Source: Streptomyces kurssanovii (GTDB lineage: Bacteria; Actinomycetota; Actinomycetes; Streptomycetales; Streptomycetaceae). Taken from it: a stretch of 64,000 nucleotides of DNA. The DNA lies in NCBI RefSeq assembly GCF_014649695.1, contig NZ_BMTN01000028.1, forward strand, positions 1 through 64,000, given 5' to 3'. The notes under the pieces were generated by a model. The model did no database searches, was not told where the DNA came from, and saw nothing but the letters and a program-made list of their open reading frames with translations. How positions within the stretch are numbered: position 1 is the stretch's first letter; the number at the start of each line of letters is the position of its first letter. The position numbers were made by a program, and so were the translations under genes. Below are positions 43,312 through 50,626 of the stretch, one piece after another.

Positions 43312-43570
43312 TCATGTATGCATCACGATCGCGGGCTGTGGCGTGCCTGAAGGGGTCTGCTGCGAGCCTGGCTCATGCGCGATGGGGACGGTCTGGTGAT
43401 TCGCGAGCACGCAAAAGGCCGACGCCCAATCCGCCGAAGCGGGTGGCAAGGGCGCCGGCCAACCGAAAACACACACTCCGCGGGAGAACCCGAGAGGCGG
43501 TCTCGTTAGCGAGTGTATCCGCCCGGCCTCACGCGAGGAACACGCTTCCTTGCCGACGGTGACGCAAGGC
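43312..43570. other. Divergent promoter region, no gene
   Basis: Between the zeta gene and the gene at 43643. It holds -35 candidates for both directions and no coding frame with convincing composition. Confidence 0.5.
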
Positions 43571-43573
43571 GGG

Positions 43574-43584
43574 TATTGTTGTCT
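43574..43584 (+). promoter_or_regulatory. Shared promoter motif, copy 2
   Basis: TATTGTTGTCT with a TTGCCG -35 candidate 18 bases upstream of the -10. A family B hairpin follows directly, and the ATG is at 43643. Confidence 0.7.
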
Positions 43585-43585
43585 C

Positions 43586-43612
43586 GCTGGCGAGTTGTGG
43601 CAGCGCGCCAGC
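43586..43612 (+). repeat. Family B leader hairpin, copy 2
   Basis: GCTGGC pairs with GCCAGC around GAGTTGTGGCAGCGC. The tail ACCGAAACACACCTC leads to AAGGAG and the ATG at 43643. Relative to copy 4 the stem shows T-to-C matched by A-to-G. Confidence 0.75.
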
Positions 43613-43642
43613 ACCGAAACACACCTCACCAAGGAGCACCCC

Positions 43643-44098
43643 ATGCCCATCTACCTCGCCCGGCGCGATACAGACCAGCACATCCAGGAGCTCGAGGCCC
43701 CCGCCGTCATCGACGCCGCAGCCCACGCCGCCTCCGACAGCGCACGCCTTGCATGGCCGGCCACCACCGCGGCCGCGACCGCCGAACTCGCCGAGCTTGC
43801 CCGCCACCTGGCCGACGCCGACGTGACCGTCCAGTGGCATTCCGACGGCCTCGTCCTGCCGGAGCTCGCCGCGGCCCCGGGCGACACCGCCGGCATCCGC
43901 GTCCACACCACGCGCCGCGCCCCGCACGCCCTCTACGTCATCACCGCCACCGACCTCGTTCCGCTCACCCACGCCGCCGGCGTCCTCGCCTACCTGCGGC
44001 CGCTCATCGACGCCGCCGCCCGCAGCTGCGACGGATGCGGCGCGGAGCCCGGCGAGCAGTGCCTGCCGAACTGCCTGCCGGACCCCTCAACCACCTGA
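43643..44098 (+). CDS. Hypothetical protein with C-terminal cysteine cluster
   Basis: 151 residues from ATG 43643, ten bases after AAGGAG. IYLARRDTDQHIQELEAPAV, a strand-rich middle (VQWHSDGLVLPELAAAPGDT, RAPHALYVITATDLVPLTHA) and CDGCGAEPGEQCLPNC at the end, which could bind zinc. Expressed from shared promoter copy 2. A 12-bp stem hairpin follows. No known family recognised. Confidence 0.65.
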   Translation: MPIYLARRDTDQHIQELEAPAVIDAAAHAASDSARLAWPATTAAATAELAELARHLADADVTVQWHSDGLVLPELAAAPGDTAGIRVHTTRRAPHALYVITATDLVPLTHAAGVLAYLRPLIDAAARSCDGCGAEPGEQCLPNCLPDPSTT

Positions 44099-44108
44099 CG
44101 CCCGCCCC

Positions 44109-44138
44109 GGGCGGGGCGCCCTCGCCGGCGCCCCGCCC
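44109..44138 (+). terminator. GC-rich hairpin
   Basis: GGGCGGGGCGCC pairs perfectly with GGCGCCCCGCCC across CTCGCC. It lies between the genes at 43643 and 44164, so it could terminate the first or attenuate the second. Confidence 0.65.
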
Positions 44139-44163
44139 GCACCGTGATGGAGAAACGAAAAAG

Positions 44164-45207
44164 ATGATCCGCGCCGGACGCCTCAAGTACGCACAGACCA
44201 TGGCCGACCTGGCCGCCCAACTGGGCATGCCGCTCGGCACCTTCCGCAACAAGAAGCCCCACACTCAGCAAGGACACCCCGCCCCGATCAGCTCCCCGAC
44301 CTCGCGGGCTCTGCTGTGGGACAGCGAGCAGACGAAGGCATTCCACGCCGGCCAGCCCGTCCCGGCCCTGCCGAACGTCGACGACGACGAGGACCTGCTG
44401 GACCGCCACGAGGCCGCCGCCGAGCTCGGCGTCACCCCGGCCAGCTGGAACAAGTACAAGAACGACCCCAAGCTCGCCGAGCACGTTGTCCTCGTCCCCG
44501 AAGCAGACGGAACGGAGCACTGGCCGCGCCGCGTGGTGCGCGAGTACAAGGCCGACCGGCCCGGCCGCGGCGCTGGCGGCGGCCGCCGCACCGGCAGCGG
44601 CGACATGATCCCGCGCGACGAAATCCTGCCCCGGATCGCCGAACTCCTCGACGACAACCCGGCCATCACGCTCACCGAGGTCGCCGACACCCTGGGCATC
44701 GCGAAGTTCCCCACCGCCCAGGCCGGCCTCGCGCAGCTCCGCGGCCGGCGCATCGCCGACCTGGTCGAGGCCACCCCCGAGCTCACCCCCCTCGAGGCCG
44801 CCGAGCACCTCGGCTACCCCACTGTCACCCACCGCGGCGCCGCGACGATCGCCGAGGCCGAACTGCGCATCCGCCGCGCCCGCCCGTACCTGCAGCAGGT
44901 CGCCGACGCCCTGGCCGAGGCTGGCGCCGCCGAGCCGGTCCAGGTGGAGGTGCGCCGACTCGGCGACGAGCACCTGGCCGCGGCCGTACCGCTCGCCGCA
45001 GGCCAGAGTTCAGCGGCGCTGGTGTGGGACGAGCGGTACGGATGGCGCACCGCGACCAGCCGGCGCCACCCGATCGGCAAGGACGTCGGCACCGCTCCGG
45101 AAGGCGAGGGCATCCGCTATCTCGGCAGCAGCACCCGGCCGGAGCCGGACGAGCTGCTCGAGGCGCTCGCCGACGGCCGCAAGGGCTCCAAGCGCCCCAA
45201 GGCCTGA
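44164..45207 (+). CDS. DNA-binding-type protein with DUF6292-like C-terminus
   Basis: 347 residues from ATG 44164 after GGAGAAACG. The N-terminus (YAQTMADLAAQLGMPLGTFR) and HEAAAELGVTPASWNKYKND are two helix-turn-helix-like segments, and PAITLTEVADTLGIAKFPTA with LTPLEAAEHLGYPTVTHRGA look like two more. RPYLQQVADALAEAGAAEPV and AALVWDERYGWRTATS follow the DUF6292 pattern. Likely a regulator or accessory replication protein of the element. The function is not known. Confidence 0.65.
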   Translation: MIRAGRLKYAQTMADLAAQLGMPLGTFRNKKPHTQQGHPAPISSPTSRALLWDSEQTKAFHAGQPVPALPNVDDDEDLLDRHEAAAELGVTPASWNKYKNDPKLAEHVVLVPEADGTEHWPRRVVREYKADRPGRGAGGGRRTGSGDMIPRDEILPRIAELLDDNPAITLTEVADTLGIAKFPTAQAGLAQLRGRRIADLVEATPELTPLEAAEHLGYPTVTHRGAATIAEAELRIRRARPYLQQVADALAEAGAAEPVQVEVRRLGDEHLAAAVPLAAGQSSAALVWDERYGWRTATSRRHPIGKDVGTAPEGEGIRYLGSSTRPEPDELLEALADGRKGSKRPKA

Positions 45208-45220
45208 AGCTGCGGAGGAG

Positions 45221-45508
45221 TCAGCCGGCACGCAGGTAGCTCGCCGCGGGCCCCACGGTTCCGGTGCCGAAGCGGGCGTTGAGCGCGTCGATGGCCTGCT
45301 CGGCGCGCAGCCGGTGTTCCCGGTCGGCGTCGAAGGACAGCTGTTCGGCGACAGCGGCCGCGTCCACCAGCTGCTCGCAGCGCAGGGCGATCGCTCGCAC
45401 CCGGGCCCGCTGCAGGCCCAGGGCTCGATACATCTCGTACGCCACGTCACGCAGATCGTCGGTGTGCGCAGACGGGCCGCCGGGCAGCTGGCGGCTGCGG
45501 TGAAGCTG
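45221..45508 (-). pseudogene. Y-family DNA polymerase (DinB-like), C-terminal fragment
   Basis: Reverse strand reads HRSRQLPGGPSAHTDDLRDV, then EMYRALGLQRARVRAIALRC and NARFGTGTVGPAASYLRAG. This is the end of the little-finger (DNA-binding) domain of polymerase IV-type translesion enzymes. The catalytic palm and fingers are absent. A 19-bp hairpin and an unrelated gene lie where the rest should be, so this is a remnant left by recombination. Confidence 0.65.
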
Positions 45509-45569
45509 GGTGCGTCCGCCGACCGGCCCGGTGATGCCGCCGACACCGCCCGTCAGCTGGCGGCCCCCC

Positions 45570-45611
45570 ATGCGGAAGAGACCGGTCCTCACGGACCGGT
45601 CTCTTCCGCAT
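45570..45611. terminator. Very stable 19-bp hairpin
   Basis: ATGCGGAAGAGACCGGTCC (45570-45588) pairs perfectly with GGACCGGTCTCTTCCGCAT (45593-45611) across TCAC. It separates the polymerase remnant from the intein-derived gene. It may serve as a terminator or as a recombination scar. Confidence 0.65.
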
Positions 45612-45685
45612 GTCTCAGCGACTGTCAGTGCCCCCAAATAGCCTGCCCATAAGCGGCATTGGTGCTCGGTTGGCCGCTCCGAACT

Positions 45686-46732
45686 ATGACGGAACAGGCA
45701 GGAAGACACGTGGACGGCAGCACCGAGGCCCTGACAGACGACGGATGGAAGCGGCACGACGAGCTCAGATCAGGCGATCGCATCCTGGCTATCTGCCCGG
45801 ACAGCAAGAACATCACCTGGGAGTCGATTCGCGAGATCTACGGCCATTACGGCGTGACCGAGGTGGTGCACTGGAAGAACTCCCACGGGTTCAACGTCGT
45901 CAGCTCTCCAGGCCAGCACTGGCTTGCCGCCCACCGAGACCGGAACGGATATACCCAGTTCGAAGCCGCCGCCAGGCTGCGGACGACGACCAGTCTCTCG
46001 TCCTCCAACAAGCAGCTGATCACAGGGGGAGGGTTCTCCCAGGCGTTCGCTCCAAAACCCAGCTACGAAGATGCTTTGGTCGAGCTCGTCGGGTGGGTGA
46101 TCACTGAGGGTCACTATCAGAAGCAACGGGCCCTGACAGGCGTCCTCGTTGCACAGTCATCGAAGGCCAACCCCCAGAAGACGGAGCGAATCCGGCAGCT
46201 CAAGGTCCACTTCGCACGTCAGGGAGCCACTGCAACCGAGAACCCCAACGCGACCAACGGGATGATCAACTTCTACTTTGGCGCCGGCATCGGCAACGTC
46301 ATCCGAGAAGTCGCCCCAGACAAACAGATCACCCCCCGGTTCATCCGGGCGTTGACGCTTCAGCAGGCCGAAAGCCTCTATCAAACAATCCTCGATGGCG
46401 ACGGCCACCGGACGAAGCCGCGGTCACACGACGGCTACAACCGCACGGTCAGCACGGAGAACTTCATTCAGAAGGACCCCGGGCGGATCGACGGCTACCA
46501 GATGCTTGCGGCCATGCTCGGCAAGCGCACATGCGCGAAACCACACACTGTGAACCCGGGCATCTTCAACACCGTGACCTATCACCGGCCGATGACCACG
46601 GCCCGGCACCTGAAGGATGCCCGGATCCCCCACAGTGGCGTCCTGTGGTCCCCGCGCACCGAGATGGGCACCTGGCTCGCACGTCGGGACGGTGGCACGT
46701 TCTGGACCGGCGAACTGGGGGACATCCCATGA
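45686..46732 (+). CDS. Intein-derived LAGLIDADG protein without splice residues
   Basis: 348 residues. The start VDGSTEALTDDGWKRHDELR with SGDRILAI corresponds to intein block A, but the catalytic first Cys/Ser junction is not recognisable. HGFNVVSSPGQHW resembles block B. LVELVGWVITEGHYQ and YQTILDGDGHRTK are the two LAGLIDADG motifs. The end, LWSPRTEMGTWLARRDG with TFWTGELGD, resembles the intein C-terminus, where VWTGN or a similar HN pair is expected, and here the terminal Asn is Glu. It appears to be a stand-alone endonuclease evolved from an intein. Confidence 0.65.
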   Translation: MTEQAGRHVDGSTEALTDDGWKRHDELRSGDRILAICPDSKNITWESIREIYGHYGVTEVVHWKNSHGFNVVSSPGQHWLAAHRDRNGYTQFEAAARLRTTTSLSSSNKQLITGGGFSQAFAPKPSYEDALVELVGWVITEGHYQKQRALTGVLVAQSSKANPQKTERIRQLKVHFARQGATATENPNATNGMINFYFGAGIGNVIREVAPDKQITPRFIRALTLQQAESLYQTILDGDGHRTKPRSHDGYNRTVSTENFIQKDPGRIDGYQMLAAMLGKRTCAKPHTVNPGIFNTVTYHRPMTTARHLKDARIPHSGVLWSPRTEMGTWLARRDGGTFWTGELGDIP

Positions 46733-46747
46733 ACCCAATAGGTGTTC

Positions 46748-46765
46748 CAGGTGTCGCGACACCTG
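46748..46765. promoter_or_regulatory. 18-bp perfect palindrome
   Basis: CAGGTGTCGCGACACCTG is fully symmetrical and lies 16 bases after the intein-derived gene and 115 bases before the next gene. It could be an operator, a nuclease target or a resolution site. Confidence 0.5.
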
Positions 46766-46879
46766 ACCTCGAAGCGCTGAAGAGACCGTTACCAACAGTC
46801 GTGAGAACAACCCACCCGCAACCGTCAGCCCCGCGCCACCGGTGGCCCTCGCAACACGGATGGAGTTGACAGGGAAGCC

Positions 46880-47869
46880 ATGTGCCCGTTCTCCGGCGTC
46901 TGCGCCTCCCGCGACCGCCACGAAGAGCGGCTGCGCGCCCACCCGCACGTCGCCGCCGAGGTGCTGCGCCTGGAGCACGTCTCAATGGCGCTCAACGAGC
47001 ATATGTCCCTCTACGGGCCCGCCGGATCGCTCTACGGGCGGCTTACCGAGGACGGCCGCAACCGCGCGGTCCTGAAGGCCTTCCAGGCGGGCCTGGACCA
47101 GGCCCTATACGCCGTCTACGAGGTACGCCGCATCACCTTCGTCGGCCGCACGAAAGACTGCCGCCGCTGGCACGGCAAGGAGTGCGCCGAGCCGAAGTGG
47201 TGGTGCAACTGGCAGCGCACCGCCCGCTGCCGCCGCATCCACACGGTCGTCGACCCGAACGGCGCGCCGGTCGACGCGGAACCCCACTGCCCCGGTGGGC
47301 ACCGCTGCCGCGGCAAGCAACAGAAGGGACAGACCTGGCGCTCCGTCCGCATCGTTTACGAAGGCCCCCGCAACCGCGCCGAATTCATCGTCGGCCGCTT
47401 CGCCGACCGATTCCCCGAGCGTGTCCGCCTGGTCACCGGTGACACCTCCGGGATCCGGCGCGCCCACTACCTCCCCAACACCGAAGGCCTGCCGCGCACC
47501 GAAGCGTTCATCGTCGCCGCACCCGCCGGAGTCGCCGACAAACAGCGCGCGGGCTTCGAGAAGAAGTGGACCGAGCACACCGGCGGCAGGCCCGTCTTCC
47601 CACCGCTGCGCGAACTGCCGCCCACGGTGCACCGCAAGAAGTCCCCCTCAGGAGCGCCCCATGGTCGTCACCTTCCGCTACCAGGTCCGCTCAGCCCGGA
47701 TCGGTGCGTACGTCGTCGACAGCCTTACAGGCAAGACGTGGACGGGCCTCAGCCGAGTCGGCGCGCGGCAGCTCGCCGACCACCTCAACCTCGGCGGTCC
47801 CGCCCTGGTGCGCCGCGCCAGGACGGCCGGGGGCGTCGTGCTGATCGCGTGATGGCTCTTGGCGTGTGA
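46880..47869 (+). CDS. Cysteine-rich hypothetical protein
   Basis: 329 residues. The N-terminal two thirds are convincing: CPFSGVCASRDRHEERLRAH, a helical core, then CRRWHGKECAEPKWWCNWQR and CPGGHRCRGKQQKG, with several Cys and His that could bind zinc. VRLVTGDTSGIRRAHYLPNT follows. From about residue 260 the composition turns to Arg/Pro-rich, and the frame overlaps the better-supported gene at 47661. The real end is probably near 47660, but no stop codon is present, so a frameshift or true overlap must be considered. Confidence 0.55.
   Translation: MCPFSGVCASRDRHEERLRAHPHVAAEVLRLEHVSMALNEHMSLYGPAGSLYGRLTEDGRNRAVLKAFQAGLDQALYAVYEVRRITFVGRTKDCRRWHGKECAEPKWWCNWQRTARCRRIHTVVDPNGAPVDAEPHCPGGHRCRGKQQKGQTWRSVRIVYEGPRNRAEFIVGRFADRFPERVRLVTGDTSGIRRAHYLPNTEGLPRTEAFIVAAPAGVADKQRAGFEKKWTEHTGGRPVFPPLRELPPTVHRKKSPSGAPHGRHLPLPGPLSPDRCVRRRQPYRQDVDGPQPSRRAAARRPPQPRRSRPGAPRQDGRGRRADRVMALGV
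47661..47852 (+). CDS. Small hypothetical protein
   Basis: 63 residues. ATG 47661 lies eight bases after CAGGAG. VVTFRYQVRSARIGAYVVDS, then LTGKTWTGLSRVGARQLADH. Small alpha/beta protein with the codon pattern expected in this frame. It is read in the +2 frame relative to the longer frame covering it. Function unknown. Confidence 0.55.
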   Translation: MVVTFRYQVRSARIGAYVVDSLTGKTWTGLSRVGARQLADHLNLGGPALVRRARTAGGVVLIA

Positions 47870-47880
47870 TGAGTGTAGGG

Positions 47881-47891
47881 TATAGTTGTCT
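47881..47891 (+). promoter_or_regulatory. Shared promoter motif, copy 3
   Basis: TATAGTTGTCT with TTGGCG 16 bases upstream as -35. The hairpin GTTGGC with GCCAAC follows at 47893. Drives the gene at 48035. Confidence 0.75.
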
Positions 47892-47892
47892 T

Positions 47893-48004
47893 GTTGGCGT
47901 GTCCCGCCAACGCCTCCCCTCCACCGCCGGGCCCTGTAGGTCCCGCCCGGGGTGGTCTGACCGCCCCGAGCCGGCAAAACCATCACCGCGGCAGTGGCAG
48001 CCGC
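47893..48004 (+). repeat. Family B leader hairpins, copies 3a and 3b
   Basis: 3a (47893-47911): GTTGGC pairs with GCCAAC. 3b (47988-48004): GCGGC pairs with GCCGC around AGTGGCA, followed by CCCACCGGACACACGCAG, a variant of the conserved tail, 30 bases before the ATG at 48035. Confidence 0.65.
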
Positions 48005-48034
48005 CCCACCGGACACACGCAGAGAAGAGGGCTC

Positions 48035-48529
48035 ATGTCCCACACCCTTCAGTGGAACGCCAATCGCTTCGAGCGCACCGCCCGGACAGCGTCCTGGGCC
48101 GTCACGGCCTACGACGCTCATGACCGCCAGGTCTACGCCGCCCTCCCCATGGAGTCGGCCGACGCGATCCGGTACTGGCACGGCTACTGGAGCGGCAAGC
48201 GCTTCGTGCAGCGCGTAGAGCTCGCCGAACTCACCATCGAAATCACCGAGCGCGTCATCGCAATCGACGACCTCCCCGCCCCCGGGCAGCCAGCCGACCT
48301 CCCCGAGCTGCCCGACGGATCCCACAAGGCCAGCCGCCACTACCGCTTCACGAGCGGCCCCATGGTGCTCCCCACGCCTGACCATGTCCGCTACTGCAAC
48401 TGGCTCACAGGCGTTCAGAAGAGCCCGCTGCCCAGCACCCCGCGCGTCGACCTGGACGCACTGAAGCTGCTGGAGGTCACGCTCATCCACTACGCGCGCC
48501 CCATCGAACTCGCCGACCTCCCCTCCTGA
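48035..48529 (+). CDS. Hypothetical protein of the shared-promoter set
   Basis: 164 residues from ATG 48035 after AGAGAAGAGG. QWNANRFERTARTASWAVTA, then YWSGKRFVQRVELAELTIEI and a strand-rich middle, ending LIHYARPIELADLPS. Mixed alpha/beta. No family recognised. It has its own promoter copy and leader hairpins, and a terminator follows. Confidence 0.65.
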   Translation: MSHTLQWNANRFERTARTASWAVTAYDAHDRQVYAALPMESADAIRYWHGYWSGKRFVQRVELAELTIEITERVIAIDDLPAPGQPADLPELPDGSHKASRHYRFTSGPMVLPTPDHVRYCNWLTGVQKSPLPSTPRVDLDALKLLEVTLIHYARPIELADLPS

Positions 48530-48537
48530 TCCGCGTC

Positions 48538-48564
48538 GCCCGGCCCCGCCCCGCGGGGCCGGGC
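48538..48564 (+). terminator. GC-rich hairpin
   Basis: GCCCGGCCCCG pairs perfectly with CGGGGCCGGGC across CCCCG, 9 bases after the stop of the gene ending at 48529. Confidence 0.7.
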
Positions 48565-48656
48565 GTCCCAGTGCCCGTCCGGGTCTGCACCCGGACGCTC
48601 CGTCCGGGGCCGGAGTCGATGAAGCAGCGATGCGCCACCGCATGATGTGCATAAGA

Positions 48657-48667
48657 TATAGTTGTCT
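48657..48667 (+). promoter_or_regulatory. Shared promoter motif, copy 4
   Basis: TATAGTTGTCT preceded by GATGTGCATAAGA, very like the GATGCATACATGA before copy 1. Drives the gene at 48723. Confidence 0.75.
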
Positions 48668-48668
48668 C

Positions 48669-48696
48669 GTTGGTTTGATGGTGGCAGTCGGCCAAC
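48669..48696 (+). repeat. Family B leader hairpin, copy 4
   Basis: GTTGG pairs with CCAAC around TTTGATGGTGGCAGTCGG. The tail ACCGAAGACACACCAC leads to GGAGG and the ATG at 48723. Confidence 0.75.
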
Positions 48697-48722
48697 ACCG
48701 AAGACACACCACGGAGGAAGAT

Positions 48723-49121
48723 ATGACGGACACAGTCGAACGTCAGCCGGTCATTATCGAGACGGACGCTGGAGCACTCGAACTCGTCCTGATGATCCGC
48801 AAGATGGAGCGGCGCCACGAGTCGGCCCCCACGCTGCTCGGCGGCGACCGCATCGGCATCGAGGCCGAGATCGAGGTTGAAACCAGCGACCAGAAGGGCC
48901 CCACCTACTTCCTGTCGCGCCTGACGGGGGAGACCGACTGGGTCATCGACGCCAAGTTCGGCGCCAACGGCTTCCCGCACTGCAGCCACGGCTTCGGATC
49001 CCGGGTCACCATCCCCCGCGGCCTGCCGGACGAGATCTGCGACCTCTTGGACAGTGAGGCGCGCAATCGCGGAATGGTCCGGGCGATCGGACGTGGCACC
49101 CCGCTGCAGCTCGCCGGATAG
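48723..49121 (+). CDS. Hypothetical protein of the shared-promoter set
   Basis: 132 residues from ATG 48723 after GGAGGAAG. TVERQPVIIETDAGALELVL, then MIRKMERRHESAPTLLGG and strands IGIEAEIEVETSDQKGPTYF with DWVIDAKFGANGFPHCSHGF. Mostly beta, with a helical end. Promoter copy 4 and hairpin copy 4 lie directly upstream, and a terminator follows. Function unknown. Confidence 0.65.
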   Translation: MTDTVERQPVIIETDAGALELVLMIRKMERRHESAPTLLGGDRIGIEAEIEVETSDQKGPTYFLSRLTGETDWVIDAKFGANGFPHCSHGFGSRVTIPRGLPDEICDLLDSEARNRGMVRAIGRGTPLQLAG

Positions 49122-49130
49122 CGGCCCGCA

Positions 49131-49158
49131 CCGGGGGCTGCCGGTCGGCAGCCCCCGG
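49131..49158 (+). terminator. GC-rich hairpin
   Basis: CCGGGGGCTGCCG pairs perfectly with CGGCAGCCCCCGG (two-base loop as written, four if the last pair opens), nine bases after the stop at 49121. Confidence 0.75.
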
Positions 49159-49167
49159 CCAATTCCC

Positions 49168-49188
49168 GGCCGGTTGTGGCAGCCGGCC
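49168..49188 (+). repeat. Family B leader hairpin, copy 5
   Basis: GGCCGG pairs with CCGGCC around TTGTGGCAG. The tail is AACGTCACCGAGGCACACCAC, then AGGAGA and the ATG at 49225. No promoter copy lies directly upstream, so it may be read from copy 4. Confidence 0.75.
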
Positions 49189-49224
49189 AACGTCACCGAG
49201 GCACACCACATCCCAGGAGAAACC

Positions 49225-49983
49225 ATGTCCGCTGTCCCTGGCGCGGCACTGCGCCGCCGCCCTCGCGTCCTCGATCTGTTCTGCTGCTCCGGCGGCGCCG
49301 GCATGGGCTACTGGTGCGCCGGCTTCGACGTCGTCGGCGTCGACATTTCGCCGCGCCCGCGCTATCCCTTCCGCTTCATCGAAGGCGACGCCCTGGACGC
49401 CATGCGTGAGATGTGCCAGGAATTCCACCTGGTCCACGCCTCCCCGCCCTGCCAGGCCCATACCGCCCTGACCAAGGGCACCAACCGCGGCCGCCGCTAC
49501 GTCGACCTCATCCCGCAGATGCGCGAGCTGTGCCAGTGGTACGGCGTTCCGTGGGTGATTGAGAACGTCTCTGGAGCCGCCCTCCGCAAAGACCTCACCC
49601 TCTGCGGCGAGCAGTTCGGCCTGGGGGTCATCCGGCACCGGCACTTCGAGATCAGCTGGTGGGGCGGCGAGCCCCGACAGCTCCCCCACGTCAAGCACCG
49701 CGGCCCCGTTCGCGGCTGGCGCCACGGCGTCTACCAGGACGGCCCGTACATCGCCGCGTACGGCAAGGGTGGCGGCAAGGGCACCGTCGCCGAGATGCAG
49801 GCCGCCATGGACATCACCTGGACCGACGTCCACGAAGAACTGACCGAGGCCGTCCCACCCGCCTACACGCAGTACATCGGCGAGCAGTTCATCACCACCG
49901 GCGAATGGGGCGCCGCCCACATGCCGAGCGCGGAAGACCGCCTCGCCGCCCTGGCCCGCCCCAATCTCATCCTCGCAAGCTGA
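49225..49983 (+). CDS. DNA (cytosine-5-)-methyltransferase-like protein
   Basis: 252 residues from ATG 49225 after CAGGAGA. VLDLFCCSGGAGMGYWCAGF is the SAM-binding motif I, VVGVDISPRP motif II, and HASPPCQAHTALTKG the PCQ catalytic loop of C5 cytosine methyltransferases. GVPWVIENVSGAALRKDLTL is the ENV motif VI region, followed by FEISWW. The protein is short with little target-recognition region, as in phage-borne enzymes. No restriction nuclease lies next to it, so it may protect the element from host restriction. Confidence 0.75.
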   Translation: MSAVPGAALRRRPRVLDLFCCSGGAGMGYWCAGFDVVGVDISPRPRYPFRFIEGDALDAMREMCQEFHLVHASPPCQAHTALTKGTNRGRRYVDLIPQMRELCQWYGVPWVIENVSGAALRKDLTLCGEQFGLGVIRHRHFEISWWGGEPRQLPHVKHRGPVRGWRHGVYQDGPYIAAYGKGGGKGTVAEMQAAMDITWTDVHEELTEAVPPAYTQYIGEQFITTGEWGAAHMPSAEDRLAALARPNLILAS

Positions 49984-50026
49984 GCGGACGCGCCGCGGTG
50001 AGCGGAACTGCTCACTGCGGCCACGT

Positions 50027-50106
50027 CGGGCGGCAACGGCAGCTGCCCGGCACCGAGAGGAACTGACCTGCACCACCCAGCCGGGCGGCAGCGGCAGCCG
50101 CCCGGC
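50027..50106 (+). repeat. Family B leader hairpins, copies 6 and 7
   Basis: Copy 6 (50027-50049) pairs CGGGC with GCCCG around GGCAACGGCAGCT and is followed by CACCGAGAGG. Copy 7 (50080-50106) pairs GCCGGGCGGC with GCCGCCCGGC perfectly and is followed by ACCGAGAACACCACC and the ATG at 50139. Two copies in tandem without a gene between suggest loss of a small gene. Confidence 0.7.
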
Positions 50107-50138
50107 ACCGAGAACACCACCGCACCGTGAGGACTCCC

Positions 50139-50305
50139 ATGGACATCACCCTCTACGCCCCGCACGCCCGCAGTCGCGGCACAGGCGGCCGGCGCCGTTC
50201 CGCCGTCGCGGCCAGCGTCCTGGACGAACTGGCGGCCATGCCGCTGGAGCTGATCCGGGCGGCCGACGCCCTGGTCATCCAGTCCACGCTCGTTCTGTAC
50301 CAAGT
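50139..50305 (+). pseudogene. Hypothetical protein, 3' end lost at an insertion
   Basis: The frame ITLYAPHARSRGTGGRRRSA, then SVLDELAAMPLELIRAADAL and VIQSTLVLYQ looks like a genuine gene start with a family B leader. After about 50305 the base composition and coding character change. The remaining frame to 50525 is not convincing. The gene appears cut by the island that carries the gene at 50627. Confidence 0.5.
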
Positions 50306-50626
50306 GAGTGTTGTTGTTCCTTCGCGGCGGTCGGCTCCACGCGCACAGTCGGATCTGAACGTGAGAGAAACCCCAGGTTCAACCCCGCACAAGAGTCTCG
50401 GATTCTCGAGGCGGCCTGGCCCGCGCGGATCCGTCTCCGCACCAACCCGAGCCGACTCTGGCGTGGGCCGTTCGCATCGCATGCTGAGCGGGCGATTTTG
50501 CAGCGGCCATGGACCAGAGAAGTAGTTGAAAAGTCGAATTTTCTCCGCTTGCCGCATTTTCGATGATGTGCCAGCGTAGAAACTACGTCTAATACTTGCT
50601 TCCACATCTGCTTGAGGTCTATCTCT
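50306..50626. other. Left flank of low-GC island, no supported gene
   Basis: No convincing coding frame. AT content rises toward 50500-50620 (for example AAGTAGTTGAAAAGTCGAAT), probably the promoter region of the gene at 50627. No clear direct repeat with the right edge near 53140 was seen by eye. Confidence 0.45.

Noticed and set aside
50340-50420. GGTTCAACCCCG, resembling a tRNA T-arm
   Set aside because: No matching acceptor stem, D-arm or anticodon arm could be built around it.
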